A DNA stretch of 64,000 nt, from IMG/VR virus record IMGVR_UViG_3300037069_002364, positions 1 through 64,000 of that record. One strand, given 5' to 3'. The number at the start of each line of letters is the position of its first letter. The stretch's first letter is position 1. The notes under the pieces were generated by a model, which did not search any database, was not told where the DNA came from, and worked only from the letters and a program-made list of their open reading frames with translations. Source of the DNA: a virus. Made by a program: the position numbers and the translations under genes. Of this stretch, positions 1 to 7,564 are shown piece by piece.

Positions 1-438
1 CTCCTCACCTTCGTCCAAGAGACAGACGGCAATGGCCGCGTAGTTCCCGAGGTCAATCAGCGTGTCACGCAGGCTCTCGTTGCTGACCGCCGCGCCCTCA
101 CCCCGCTTGGACTTCTCGATCAGGTTGAGGATGCGCGAGAACTTGTCGCTCATGCGCACGATGACGCCCTCATAGGCGGGGATGCCCATCTGTTCACAGA
201 CACGGAAATTGCGAAAGACATCACTGCTGTTCGCGTAGTCGCTGTTCTTGCGCTGCGTGATGGCGCGCATCTCATCGAGTACACCGAAGATGGGGTTGGG
301 TTGCGGAACGGGAGCCTGTGTCGAGAAGCCTCCCCGTGCAACGTGTCGCAGTGCCTCGTCTAACGCCAAGCCGTCAGGGGTTGTGTAATAGCCCTCCGGT
401 TCGTCACAGAACTTTGGTGCATCGCGCAAAACAGTCAT
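1..438 (-). CDS. DUF1599-family protein (partial, runs off left edge)
   Basis: Reading leftward from ATG at 438, the frame stays open to position 1 (about 146 residues, C-terminus missing). Visible motifs are K-N-S-D-Y-A near residue 65, F-R-N-F-R, R-M-S-D-K-F-S-R-I and D-T-L-I-D-L-G-N-Y-A, which together are the pattern of the DUF1599 / nucleotide-modification-associated family found in phages and thought to act near nucleotide metabolism. The start is supported by AAAGGAGGG about 5 bases upstream. A dyad operator (474-489) lies just upstream, so this gene probably has its own controlled promoter. The biochemical role is not known. Confidence 0.75.
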   Translation of the reverse strand, partial: MTVLRDAPKFCDEPEGYYTTPDGLALDEALRHVARGGFSTQAPVPQPNPIFGVLDEMRAITQRKNSDYANSSDVFRNFRVCEQMGIPAYEGVIVRMSDKFSRILNLIEKSKRGEGAAVSNESLRDTLIDLGNYAAIAVCLLDEGEE

Positions 439-473
439 GTACCCTCCTTTGCCTCCAGCCTACCAGCCGTTAC

Positions 474-489
474 GTTCTTATACAAGTAC
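474..489. promoter_or_regulatory. Dyad operator site 1 (GTTCTT-ATAC-AAGTAC)
   Basis: One of 14 copies in the window of the 16-bp dyad GTWCTT-N4-AAGWAC. It fills the gap between the stop of the sigma-like gene (490) and the start of the DUF1599 gene (438). The inner part reads TTGTATAAG on the minus strand and could double as a -10 region. Inference: repressor binding site. Confidence 0.7.
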
Positions 490-975
490 CTATTGGGGCC
501 ATTCGAGGATGAGGTTGCGCAGAAAGCGGCGGGCGGTGCGGAGGGACTGCTCGATGGTGTAGACACTCGCGCCTTCCGCCTCGGCAATCTCCTCCACCGT
601 CTTGCCCATGAATTCAAAGAGTCGGTAGTGGCGATACTGTTTCACGCTGGCGATCTCCAACCGCTCCATCGCCCGGATCAGTTCGAGGTGGTTGATGAAG
701 GCGTAGTGCAGTTGCTTGCCGGTCTCCGTCTCCATCGCGTCCGTTGATCGCTCGATGGTCAGGTGTGCCGCGCGGTCAGTCGCCTGCGCCTCCGCGTGCT
801 GGATGGCATGGGCGATGGCACTGTTGACGTTCCATCCCTTGCCGTTGCGGGCGGCGCGATCTGCCAGTGCCTCCTGCCAGCGCAGACTACCGATCAGCAG
901 GTGCTCGTGCTCCTCGCCCACGGCGGCGTTCTCCCTGATCGCGTGACGGCACGTTTCCGCGTCTGTTTCGCTCAC
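490..975 (-). CDS. Sigma-70 region 4-like / phage late-regulator-type protein
   Basis: About 161 residues. The C-terminal part (K-Q-Y-R-H-Y-R-L-F-E-F-M-G-K-T-V-E-E-I-A-E-A-E, then V-Y-T-I-E-Q-S-L-R-T-A-R-R) has the layout of a sigma-70 region 4 helix-turn-helix, as in small phage sigma-like and ArpU/RinA-type regulators. I chose the GTG at 975 because AAAGGAG sits 6 bases upstream; a longer ATG start at 1035 has no ribosome site. Inferred role: transcription activation or sigma-like function, perhaps for late genes. No region 2 is present, so it is not a complete sigma factor. Confidence 0.6.
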   Translation of the reverse strand: MSETDAETCRHAIRENAAVGEEHEHLLIGSLRWQEALADRAARNGKGWNVNSAIAHAIQHAEAQATDRAAHLTIERSTDAMETETGKQLHYAFINHLELIRAMERLEIASVKQYRHYRLFEFMGKTVEEIAEAEGASVYTIEQSLRTARRFLRNLILEWPQ

Positions 976-985
976 ACCTACTCCT

Positions 986-1213
986 TTAGAGGGCGTTCGC
1001 AGCCCAAAATGCGTACCACAGTTGTTGCGCAACATGGACTTCCGCAGGCGTCGCGCCCCATCCCTCGCCGGGGCATTCGTATTCCGCGCTCACCCGCCCC
1101 ATGCCCTCCTCGGACAACCAGCACTGCGCATTGGTGTAATAGGCCCATGCCGCCGCATTCATTGCCCGAATATGATGCGTGGGCGGGCGCGTTGGCGACT
1201 GGTTCTTCGTCAT
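986..1213 (-). CDS. Hypothetical protein (75 aa)
   Basis: Starts at an ATG that overlaps the stop of the upstream gene (ATGA), with AGGAGGTGGC immediately before it. Rich in Trp and Tyr (A-W-A-Y-Y-T-N-A-Q-C-W; Q-Q-L-W-Y-A-F-W). No family recognised. Translational coupling to 1210-1464 supports it being real. Confidence 0.6.
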   Translation of the reverse strand: MTKNQSPTRPPTHHIRAMNAAAWAYYTNAQCWLSEEGMGRVSAEYECPGEGWGATPAEVHVAQQLWYAFWAANAL

Positions 1214-1464
1214 GCCACCTCCTCGTCATCGTCGAGAAACTCCACCTCGGCGTCCACGTTGCGCGCCTTCAACTGCTCCTCGATGTCGCGCCAGTGTTCC
1301 CGCTGCGTGCGGATCGCCTGTGTCGTCTCCACCGCAATCACCACCCCCAGGCCGCATGCCATCAGCAGCAGGGCAAGGACGAGTAGCGGCGCGATCCGCC
1401 ACGCCTCATATGCCACGAGCGACCCACCGATCAGCGCGATGCACATCCCGACCGACTTAGCCAC
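1210..1464 (-). CDS. Small two-helix membrane protein (84 aa)
   Basis: Two adjacent hydrophobic segments (about residues 5-22 and 27-45), then a charged C-terminal tail of about 40 residues (R-E-H-W-R-D-I-E-E-Q-L-K and an acidic end). The GTG start at 1464 has GGAGGCGCACC in front of it and overlaps the end of the upstream gene. Inferred: inner-membrane accessory protein; function unknown. Confidence 0.6.
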   Translation of the reverse strand: MAKSVGMCIALIGGSLVAYEAWRIAPLLVLALLLMACGLGVVIAVETTQAIRTQREHWRDIEEQLKARNVDAEVEFLDDDEEVA

Positions 1465-1669
1465 GGTGCGCCTCCGTCCATGTGTCGAGCGCGGCGGTCG
1501 CGACCTCACCGATGTCGTTGACGAAGAAGTGGCCGCCGACACAACCGAAGTGCTTGCCCCATGCGTAATACCGCAGCGCATCGAGGAGCGTATCCACTAG
1601 GCCACTCTCCTCTGTGACAGCGGCTTGACCGTCACTGTCACCCCCTGATTCATCTTGTCCACCTCCCAT
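1457..1669 (-). CDS. Hypothetical protein (70 aa)
   Basis: ATG at 1669 has GGAGGCATCAC upstream. An acidic, Gly-rich N-terminus is followed by a compact region (L-L-D-A-L-R-Y-Y-A-W-G-K-H-F-G). It overlaps the following gene by 8 bases. No family recognised. Confidence 0.55.
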   Translation of the reverse strand: MGGGQDESGGDSDGQAAVTEESGLVDTLLDALRYYAWGKHFGCVGGHFFVNDIGEVATAALDTWTEAHRG

Positions 1670-1684
1670 GTGATGCCTCCAATC

Positions 1685-2731
1685 TTATGCCGTATGCCCA
1701 CGACCGCCCTCCCAACCGGGAATCATTGCCGACCACTTGGCGATTGCCTTGTATTCTTCTTGCTGAATGACGATGATCTTCTCGGCGGGGTAATACTTCG
1801 CCATTCTTTTGAGTTTCGTTTGGCTTTTCGAGTCCATCCATCCCTTGATTTCATGCCAGCAATACGAGCCGTCCTTCTCGATCACTTTGAAGTCAGGTGT
1901 ATAGGTGAGTGCGCCGCGCGTCACTCCATGAAAGACGAATGTCTGTGGCTCGAACTTCCAGTCGGCTATCTCGCCGCGTGCTTTGAGCATATTGAGGTAG
2001 CGTGCGTAGTTCGCCTCCCACGCAGAGCGGAAATAGCGATTGTCTAAATCAGCCCGCTTACCCCCCTTCGCACGACTATATGGATTCTCCTGCGAGAGAA
2101 ATCCTGGCGCTCCCGTGCCGTAACGCTCGATGTTTGTGGCATTCCGCTTCAAGCGAATTTCCTCTCTTTGTTCGTGCGTCGCAGTCGCGTGCCAATGTCT
2201 CGCCCGCTCGGACCGAGCGTGCTTCATTGCGTCCGTGTGCTTCATGCCGAGCGCACCGCGAGGGTGGCCGTTTTCCGCTTGGTGCTTTCTGATCGCTGCA
2301 CCCATAAATGCACCGCGCTCTTCTGGTGTCGCAAAGCGTGCCTGTCTTCCCCGCATAGAGTCCGTGAAGCCGTCGTCGCCCCGCTCTTTGTGTGGGCGAG
2401 AATATGTCGTCAATCCCATTGTTCGTGCTTGCGCGGCTACGACGGTATGTGGCCTACCAATCCGTTGAGCCAACTCCTTGAGATTGACTGGTAATCCGAC
2501 TCTCTCGGTGTACCATTCGCGCACAACACGCAACTCGTCATCCGTCCACGCCGCCGCCTTCTTCCGCAACCCCAGTCTCCAACAGCGATTGCGTATACCG
2601 TTGCGAGTTCTGCCCAACACCAACCCCATTGCCTCGTGTGACATCTCAAGGTAGTGCTCTCGCAAAAAGTCATCGTCCTCTTGGTGGCATTCGCTACGCG
2701 GTAGGGGCAGGTCAATGACAAGATACGCCAC
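1685..2731 (-). CDS. PD-(D/E)XK nuclease with N-terminal Myb-like DNA-binding domains (homing-endonuclease-like)
   Basis: 348 residues, GTG start directly following the stop of the small gene 2732-2815. The first ~100 residues hold two Myb/SANT-like HTH units (one around G-R-T-R-N-G-I-R-N-R-C-W-R-L-G-L, the second ending Q-A-R-T-M-G-L). The middle has N-I-E-R-Y-G, a motif common in phage PD-(D/E)XK homing endonucleases. Near residue 285 there is Y-T-P-D-F followed by H-E-I-K-G, the catalytic D...E-x-K of the fold. Likely role: free-standing homing nuclease or a modified phage resolvase. It sits among replication genes, a common place for such elements. Confidence 0.7.
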   Translation of the reverse strand: MAYLVIDLPLPRSECHQEDDDFLREHYLEMSHEAMGLVLGRTRNGIRNRCWRLGLRKKAAAWTDDELRVVREWYTERVGLPVNLKELAQRIGRPHTVVAAQARTMGLTTYSRPHKERGDDGFTDSMRGRQARFATPEERGAFMGAAIRKHQAENGHPRGALGMKHTDAMKHARSERARHWHATATHEQREEIRLKRNATNIERYGTGAPGFLSQENPYSRAKGGKRADLDNRYFRSAWEANYARYLNMLKARGEIADWKFEPQTFVFHGVTRGALTYTPDFKVIEKDGSYCWHEIKGWMDSKSQTKLKRMAKYYPAEKIIVIQQEEYKAIAKWSAMIPGWEGGRGHTA

Positions 2732-2815
2732 TCAGAAGTCCTTTCGGAACGGCATCGTCACGAGGAGCACCGCGATTACCACGGCGGCGACGAAGCCGAG
2801 TACCTGCCAAGTCAT
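2732..2815 (-). CDS. Tiny single-span membrane protein (27 aa)
   Basis: Too short for usual gene callers. The ATG overlaps the TGA of the upstream gene (CAATGA) and its own stop abuts the GTG of the nuclease gene, so it is translationally coupled on both sides. The peptide starts M-T-W-Q-V-L-G-F, continues as one hydrophobic helix and ends F-R-K-D-F. Function unknown. Confidence 0.55.
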   Translation of the reverse strand: MTWQVLGFVAAVVIAVLLVTMPFRKDF

Positions 2816-3249
2816 TGATACTCGCCTTGCGGGACGGCCTGCCAGACACCGAGCAGTTCGCGGAACGGCGGGTACACCGCGTCCATCGGGTCGCCGTAAT
2901 CCATCGTCGGGCGCGGTGTGTTGCCCGCGAAGCCACGGCGGATCGGGAGCGCGGCGATCAGGGGTGCGTGCGCGCGGCGGGGTGGGACAATGCGCGCCAT
3001 ACCGAAGCCCTCGGCTGCAACGCGCTTGCCCAACTTCACCTCGGTCGCGTTCGGGTAGTGCTGGCGCATGCGTACGCGTACATTCGGCACCTTCCCCTGC
3101 ACCATCGTCTGCCGCGCGCCAATGGAGAGGATCGCCGCGCCATCCGTCGTCTCGGCCCGCGCCGTTCCCGGCCCCGTCGCCACGATCACGTAGTCAAACT
3201 CCTCGTCGGCGAGGTACTGCACTGCCCGTTCGGTCGTTACTGCGCTCAT
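2812..3249 (-). CDS. Hypothetical protein (145 aa)
   Basis: Soluble protein with a beta-rich N-terminus (E-E-F-D-Y-V-I-V-A-T-G-P-G) and a Pro-rich C-terminus containing M-D-Y-G-D-P-M-D-A-V-Y-P-P-F. ATG overlaps the previous stop (ATGA), and its own stop overlaps the next ATG. No family recognised. It lies in the replication operon. Confidence 0.6.
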   Translation of the reverse strand: MSAVTTERAVQYLADEEFDYVIVATGPGTARAETTDGAAILSIGARQTMVQGKVPNVRVRMRQHYPNATEVKLGKRVAAEGFGMARIVPPRRAHAPLIAALPIRRGFAGNTPRPTMDYGDPMDAVYPPFRELLGVWQAVPQGEYQ

Positions 3250-3542
3250 TTGGACTCCTTCTTTGCAAACATCACACAGCCAAAATTCTCCCGTGTCAGG
3301 GCGTGGGCGCTGTACGATGAGCCATCCTCCGCGACCGCGAGCGTCCCCGTAGCGCGCTCATCCCATGTCGGCCCATCCATCCTGACGCACCTTCCCCAAT
3401 GGTCGAGTTCGGCAACCTTCGCCAACCTCCGCTCTACGTCGTCGGGCGCGTAACGGGCATAGTCCTGACGGATTTGATCCTCTGCGTCCCGCCAGTTGCG
3501 CTCCTTGCGCTCCCAATACGTGCAGTCGGCACACTGTCCCAT
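3246..3542 (-). CDS. Hypothetical Cys-containing protein (98 aa)
   Basis: I chose the ATG at 3542 because AAGGAGGAACAG precedes it; an earlier ATG at 3596 lies inside the primase gene and lacks a ribosome site. It begins M-G-Q-C-A-D-C-T-Y-W, and further Cys residues occur at G-R-C-V and F-G-C-V, suggesting a four-Cys metal site. Function unknown. Confidence 0.6.
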   Translation of the reverse strand: MGQCADCTYWERKERNWRDAEDQIRQDYARYAPDDVERRLAKVAELDHWGRCVRMDGPTWDERATGTLAVAEDGSSYSAHALTRENFGCVMFAKKESK

Positions 3543-3555
3543 CTGTTCCTCCTTC

Positions 3556-5331
3556 CTAATCTGCGGCTTCGGTAGCCGGGAAATCATCGCCCGCAAAGGC
3601 GCTTGCCACGCTGTCTCCCTTGGAAATCGTTGTCTCCGGTATGTCCGTATACGACGAGGTGCGCCAGTCGTAGGAGAACTCCACCATCCCTTCCGTGCCC
3701 ACGTCGGGCTGCTTGCGAATCTTCTGGATGTGGCACTGCACCGGCAGCGTCAGGTCGTGCTTGAATCGGTAAATGGTCAGGCAACAATCAGGCTTGTTGT
3801 ACCAGTTCGCACTACCCGACACAGAATAGGGAGTCGGCACTTCAAAGGCGGTGTTGCCGTCCTCCAGCGTGTACCGCTGCATCTTCGTCGGGTGCGCGAC
3901 CACCCACACATGGATGTCATGCATGCGGGCGAACTTACGGATACGACGCAATGCCTCACCGATGTAATCGGTCTCCGTCAGCCCCTTGCGATCATGGGAA
4001 ATCTCGTTCCACGGATCGAGCACCAGCCCCTTGATGCCGAGGCGCGTCAGATGCACCTTCGCTGTTTCAAGCAGGCTGTCGAGCGTCGGTTCCTCGGGGT
4101 TGATGAAGGCGAAGTGCTCATCGAAGATCGCCGTCGCGTTCTCCACGTCCTCCCACGTCATCCGGCCCGCGTACCCCTCCTTGTACGGCTTGCCGACCCA
4201 CTTGCGAATCAGTTGCTCTGCGAGGGGCGCGGGCGTGTCGTCGTAGTTCTCCGCCGAGAAGATCGAGAAGGAGAAACCGTGGATACGCACGAGGTTGACG
4301 AGGAGGGACGCAAGAAATTCAGATTTGCCCGATCCGGGAATTCCGGTCACGACGGTCATTTCCCCGAGGCGAACGGTGTAATACTTATCGAGCGTCGGCC
4401 AGCCCGTCAGGTAGCCGCGTGTCGGCTTATAGTGGTACGATTTGTACAACTCGTCGCGCAGGTCGCTGAAATGGACGCTGCCGCCCACGGGGTAGAAGCG
4501 CGCTTCGGCGGCGGCAATCTTGATCGCGTCGGGGCCATGCTTGACCAGCACCTCGCCCGCGTCCTTGCATCCCTCGGGCCAGACGACCCGCTTGCATTTC
4601 TCGCGACCGATGCGCCGCGTCAACTCCCCTTCCAGTTCGCGCCCCACGGTGTCCATGTCCACGGCGAGGGTGATCGTCGCCATCGTGTGCAGGTAGGGGG
4701 TGGCGCTCTCCAAGTAGTCCATCGCCCGCTCGGTGCCGCCGTTCGGCACGGAGACGACCTCCGTAATCCCCGCTTCGGCGAAGGCCCAGACATCTCCCTC
4801 GCCCTCGACAATGAAGATGTCCGTCGCCGTCTTGAGCGCATCGAAGTTATAGAAGCACCGTTCCGCGCCCTTGTCGGTGGCGAAGATTTTCTTCGGGCCG
4901 CGATACTTGTTGTTGACCGTCTCGCCGTCCTTGATGTAGGGGAAGACAATCGCTTTCTCCTCCTTACCCGTCTGCGGGAAGAAGTGCGTCGTCGTGTAGA
5001 GGCCGAAGGTCGCGGCAGTCTCGCTGCTGATATGCCGCTCCGCGAGCCACTGCGCTCCCCACGGCTCCAATGCCACATCCTCGACGGGGACGGGCTTCGT
5101 GTATGTTTTGACCTGATCCACGCGGTCTCTCCAATCCGTCTCCTCGTAGCCGAGTGAACCCTTCCACTCGCAGTGATGACAATGAAAAATGCCCAGGTCA
5201 ATGTTGATGGACAGGCACTTCTCCCGCCCGTTGTGACGGCGCGTGTGCGAACAACGGGGACACAGTTTCTTCCGCTCCCCCGTCTCCCACGGGTCTACCG
5301 CGATGTCGAAGTCCTGCCACGTCTTTGCCAT
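3556..5331 (-). CDS. T7-type bifunctional primase-helicase
   Basis: 591 residues with the gp4/Twinkle order of domains. A zinc ribbon is formed by C24-x2-C27 and C51-x2-C54. A Toprim-type primase core has I-V-E-G-E-G-D (about 174-180) and the acidic D-M-D near 225. A DnaB/RecA-fold helicase has Walker A G-I-P-G-S-G-K-S (330-337), a Walker B-like G-L-V-L-D near 439 and motif V-V-A-H-P. It would unwind DNA and lay down primers at the phage fork. It is the central replication enzyme of the left arm and lies between the methyltransferase and small hypothetical genes; an operator (5385-5400) sits upstream of its start. Confidence 0.93.
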   Translation of the reverse strand: MAKTWQDFDIAVDPWETGERKKLCPRCSHTRRHNGREKCLSINIDLGIFHCHHCEWKGSLGYEETDWRDRVDQVKTYTKPVPVEDVALEPWGAQWLAERHISSETAATFGLYTTTHFFPQTGKEEKAIVFPYIKDGETVNNKYRGPKKIFATDKGAERCFYNFDALKTATDIFIVEGEGDVWAFAEAGITEVVSVPNGGTERAMDYLESATPYLHTMATITLAVDMDTVGRELEGELTRRIGREKCKRVVWPEGCKDAGEVLVKHGPDAIKIAAAEARFYPVGGSVHFSDLRDELYKSYHYKPTRGYLTGWPTLDKYYTVRLGEMTVVTGIPGSGKSEFLASLLVNLVRIHGFSFSIFSAENYDDTPAPLAEQLIRKWVGKPYKEGYAGRMTWEDVENATAIFDEHFAFINPEEPTLDSLLETAKVHLTRLGIKGLVLDPWNEISHDRKGLTETDYIGEALRRIRKFARMHDIHVWVVAHPTKMQRYTLEDGNTAFEVPTPYSVSGSANWYNKPDCCLTIYRFKHDLTLPVQCHIQKIRKQPDVGTEGMVEFSYDWRTSSYTDIPETTISKGDSVASAFAGDDFPATEAAD

Positions 5332-5384
5332 TCAGCGCCTCCGTATCGGGCGAACGGGGAAGAAAGGATGAATCCGTGCCGCGT

Positions 5385-5400
5385 GTACTTTCATAAGCAC
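5385..5400. promoter_or_regulatory. Dyad operator site 2 (GTACTT-TCAT-AAGCAC)
   Basis: Copy of the 16-bp dyad with one mismatch in the right arm. It lies between the methyltransferase stop (5428) and the primase-helicase start (5331), so it probably controls the primase-helicase operon. Confidence 0.6.
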
Positions 5401-5427
5401 ACAGGGGCGCACAGTGACGTTCTCGTG

Positions 5428-6468
5428 CTATTCATGCAGCGCCTCGTAGATCGCCGCCAGCACCATGTATGCCTGCTGCGGCACGACCGCGTTACCGAGT
5501 GCGCGCAGTTTGTTGACGCGATTCTTCTCCCCGGTCGCTAGTCGTCCAACCAGCCGGGGGGAAATCCCATCAGCCATGACACCCACACTGCCGACAGGCT
5601 CCCGCTCCCAGATGGCGGCGAGGGGCTGCCGTCCGTCCCATCCGAGCCACGGGTGATCGCCGTCTGCAAGTCCATCCCGCCCCGTCCATGCAGGCCCGGA
5701 CTGTTCGCGTTTTGCGCTTTCGGCGTCGGGAACATCTGTACATGCCGTCCCAACAGGCTGTTCACCGGCACCGTCCCGTTCACCACTGACACACCCGTAT
5801 CCTTGTGATCCCTGCTGGTCGGCGTGGGTATCATGCGCGACGATGAAGACTCTTTCCCTTTTGTGCCACGCGCCGACGCCGCAAGCCGGAAATACAACCG
5901 GCCAGACTTCGTAACCTGCGGCTTCCAAGTCAAGGCACACATCATCGAGTGCCATTGCGATGAAGCCACTAACGTTTTCACCACAAATCCAAGTGGGCCG
6001 GAGTTCCGCAATAAGTCGAGACATTTCAGGCCAGAGGTGGCGGTCGTCCGCCGTGCCGCGTTGCTGTCCCGCGATAGAAAATGGTTGGCACGGGAATCCT
6101 CCGGTGAGGAGATCAACACTTGTACGTGGAGCGGATCGGCAAAGCGCACCTTCCCCGCCGCTACGCGAGCTCGCTGACGCTTCTCCCATGTCTCTGGCTT
6201 CACCGTCCCGCGTCCCTCGTACCAACTCGCTGCTGGCGTACTGAACATCTGCGGTGGAGTCGCGGGCGAGGTGGGCGCGAACAATCTCGCCTGTGAGAGT
6301 GTGGATGTCGCCATGTATCGGCACGTCCCTCCAGTGCTTCTCCAGCACCTTGCGGCAGTACGGGTCGATCTCGCAGTGCAGGGCCGTGGTGAAGCCCGCC
6401 CACTGTGCCGCCAAACTGAAACCGCCAATGCCACTAAAGAGATCGACGTGGATAGGGCGTTTATTCAC
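5428..6468 (-). CDS. DNA (cytosine-5) methyltransferase
   Basis: 346 residues. Motif I is D-L-F-S-G-I-G-G (9-16), motif IV is G-G-F-P-C-Q-P-F-S with catalytic Cys127, motif VI is E-N-V (164-166), motif VIII is R-E-R-V-F-I-V-A (204-211), and motif IX/X near the C-terminus is R-A-L-G-N-A-V-V-P-Q. A ~50-residue insert (70-118) before motif IV is unusual. The GTG start overlaps the stop of the upstream gene. No partner restriction gene is visible, so it is an orphan phage enzyme, probably protecting against host restriction or marking DNA. The 3' part also reads as a methyltransferase-like C-terminus in another frame (see findings). Confidence 0.92.
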   Translation of the reverse strand: MNKRPIHVDLFSGIGGFSLAAQWAGFTTALHCEIDPYCRKVLEKHWRDVPIHGDIHTLTGEIVRAHLARDSTADVQYASSELVRGTRDGEARDMGEASASSRSGGEGALCRSAPRTSVDLLTGGFPCQPFSIAGQQRGTADDRHLWPEMSRLIAELRPTWICGENVSGFIAMALDDVCLDLEAAGYEVWPVVFPACGVGAWHKRERVFIVAHDTHADQQGSQGYGCVSGERDGAGEQPVGTACTDVPDAESAKREQSGPAWTGRDGLADGDHPWLGWDGRQPLAAIWEREPVGSVGVMADGISPRLVGRLATGEKNRVNKLRALGNAVVPQQAYMVLAAIYEALHE

Positions 6469-6668
6469 GGCGCAACCGCGAAGCCGTGGTCGTCCAGCGT
6501 CAGTTCTTCGTCGGCGGTGACGGTGATCTGTACAAAGCGCGCACCCTTCACAACACGAAAGACGCGCCGCTCTTCGTGGACAACCAGATGATCGGGGAAC
6601 ATGTCAGGCAGCATGTAATCGAGCGCATTCTCGACGTACTCAACTGCCTTCGTCGTGTCGTATGGCAT
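6465..6668 (-). CDS. Hypothetical protein (67 aa)
   Basis: Begins M-P-Y-D-T-T-K-A-V-E-Y-V; the start at 6668 is chosen over 6695 because of the weak purine-rich GAGAAACGAGAG before it. Mixed alpha/beta with many acidic residues. Its stop overlaps the GTG of the methyltransferase, suggesting coupled expression. No family recognised. Confidence 0.55.
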   Translation of the reverse strand: MPYDTTKAVEYVENALDYMLPDMFPDHLVVHEERRVFRVVKGARFVQITVTADEELTLDDHGFAVAP

Positions 6669-6708
6669 CTCTCGTTTCTCCCACCTACACGTCATTGCCC
6701 ATCCCCTC

Positions 6709-7551
6709 TCAATACACGGCCTTGCCTTGTGCCGGAATATCCGGGCTGAGTGGACGCTTCGGCTTCTCCGGGTCTTTGTTCATCGGGGGCGCTTCCCACA
6801 TGTGCGCCGCGATGTACTTCGCCATCCCCGGCACGAAGCGCCCACCGTCCCGCATCCACTCCGAGGACTCCTTGTGTGCGTTCAGGGCGCGGAGCGTCGT
6901 TACCATGTCGGGGAGGTCGCCACTGCGAAAGGCTGCTGCCCACTCGCGCTTCGCCTCGTTGATATTCGTACGCCGTGCTGCCGGGTACGCCCGCTGGAAC
7001 GCCTCGAAGTCACGCACCACCGCTTTGGGGATCGCCGCGCTCTGTGTCTGCGTCTGGTCTGTCTCTGTGTCTGGTCTGTTCTGTATCTGGTCGGTTTCAG
7101 AAACGTTACTGAAACGTTTCATCGCCGTTTCGGAAACAATGGTCGGTAACGTTTCCGAAACAATGGGCCGTGGTGTTTCGGTAACAGTGAGGGGTGCTGT
7201 TTCGGAAACGTCCTCCACCGTTTCACCCCGCTTGGCGGCACGGTGTTTCTGCACCCGATTGGTGGAGGTCTGGTACTGGTGGGCGTCCCACTCGTGGGGG
7301 GAGAGTACGCCGTCCTCGTCGTCAAGGAGGCCACAGGCGGTGAGGGCGGTGAGGGAGGCGGTCACAGCGGACACGTCCTCGCGCAGTGTCCAGGCAAGGT
7401 CAGCAGCGGGGGGCAGGACGCCCCCCGGCTGATTCTCCATCGAGGCGATGCAGAGCAGGTTCACCCAGAACTTGAAAAGGTCGCCACTGAGCGCCTGCAC
7501 CTTGCGGTTATTGATTGTGGCGTTATGAAAGCGGAACCAAGTCATCGCCAT
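6709..7551 (-). CDS. Lambda-O-like replication initiator / replisome organiser
   Basis: 280 residues. The first ~105 residues (W-F-R-F-H-N-A-T-I-N-N-R-K-V-Q, then a winged-helix-like stretch ending Q-K-H-R-A-A-K-R) match the N-terminal domain of phage replisome-organiser proteins. The centre is low complexity, with V-S-E-T recurring every 8 residues because the DNA carries 24-bp-spaced iterons. The C-terminal ~110 residues (A-F-Q-R-A-Y-P-A-A-R-R ... F-V-P-G-M-A-K-Y-I) resemble helicase-loader/DnaD-like tails. Likely role: bind the iterons within its own gene and load the primase-helicase. ATG 7551 is the longest start; ATG 7545 is also possible. Confidence 0.75.
   Translation of the reverse strand: MAMTWFRFHNATINNRKVQALSGDLFKFWVNLLCIASMENQPGGVLPPAADLAWTLREDVSAVTASLTALTACGLLDDEDGVLSPHEWDAHQYQTSTNRVQKHRAAKRGETVEDVSETAPLTVTETPRPIVSETLPTIVSETAMKRFSNVSETDQIQNRPDTETDQTQTQSAAIPKAVVRDFEAFQRAYPAARRTNINEAKREWAAAFRSGDLPDMVTTLRALNAHKESSEWMRDGGRFVPGMAKYIAAHMWEAPPMNKDPEKPKRPLSPDIPAQGKAVY
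7020..7224. repeat. Iteron array inside the initiator gene (candidate replication origin)
   Basis: Six near-palindromic 11-mers GTTWCNGWAAC start at 7094, 7105, 7127, 7151, 7175 and 7199, plus half-sites GTTTC at 7116 and 7220. The last four are spaced exactly 24 bp apart. A TCTG/CTGTATCTGG-rich tract (about 7030-7090) flanks the array on the left. This is the same arrangement as lambda ori inside gene O: iterons in the initiator gene next to a low-complexity tract. Inferred function: initiator binding and origin melting. Confidence 0.75.
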
Positions 7552-7564
7552 GCCTCACCCCCGG

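Noticed and set aside
3496-5157. Long open frame on the plus strand opposite the primase-helicase
   Set aside because: It is the antisense of a strong functional gene; GC bias at third codon positions keeps such frames open. No domain or ribosome site.
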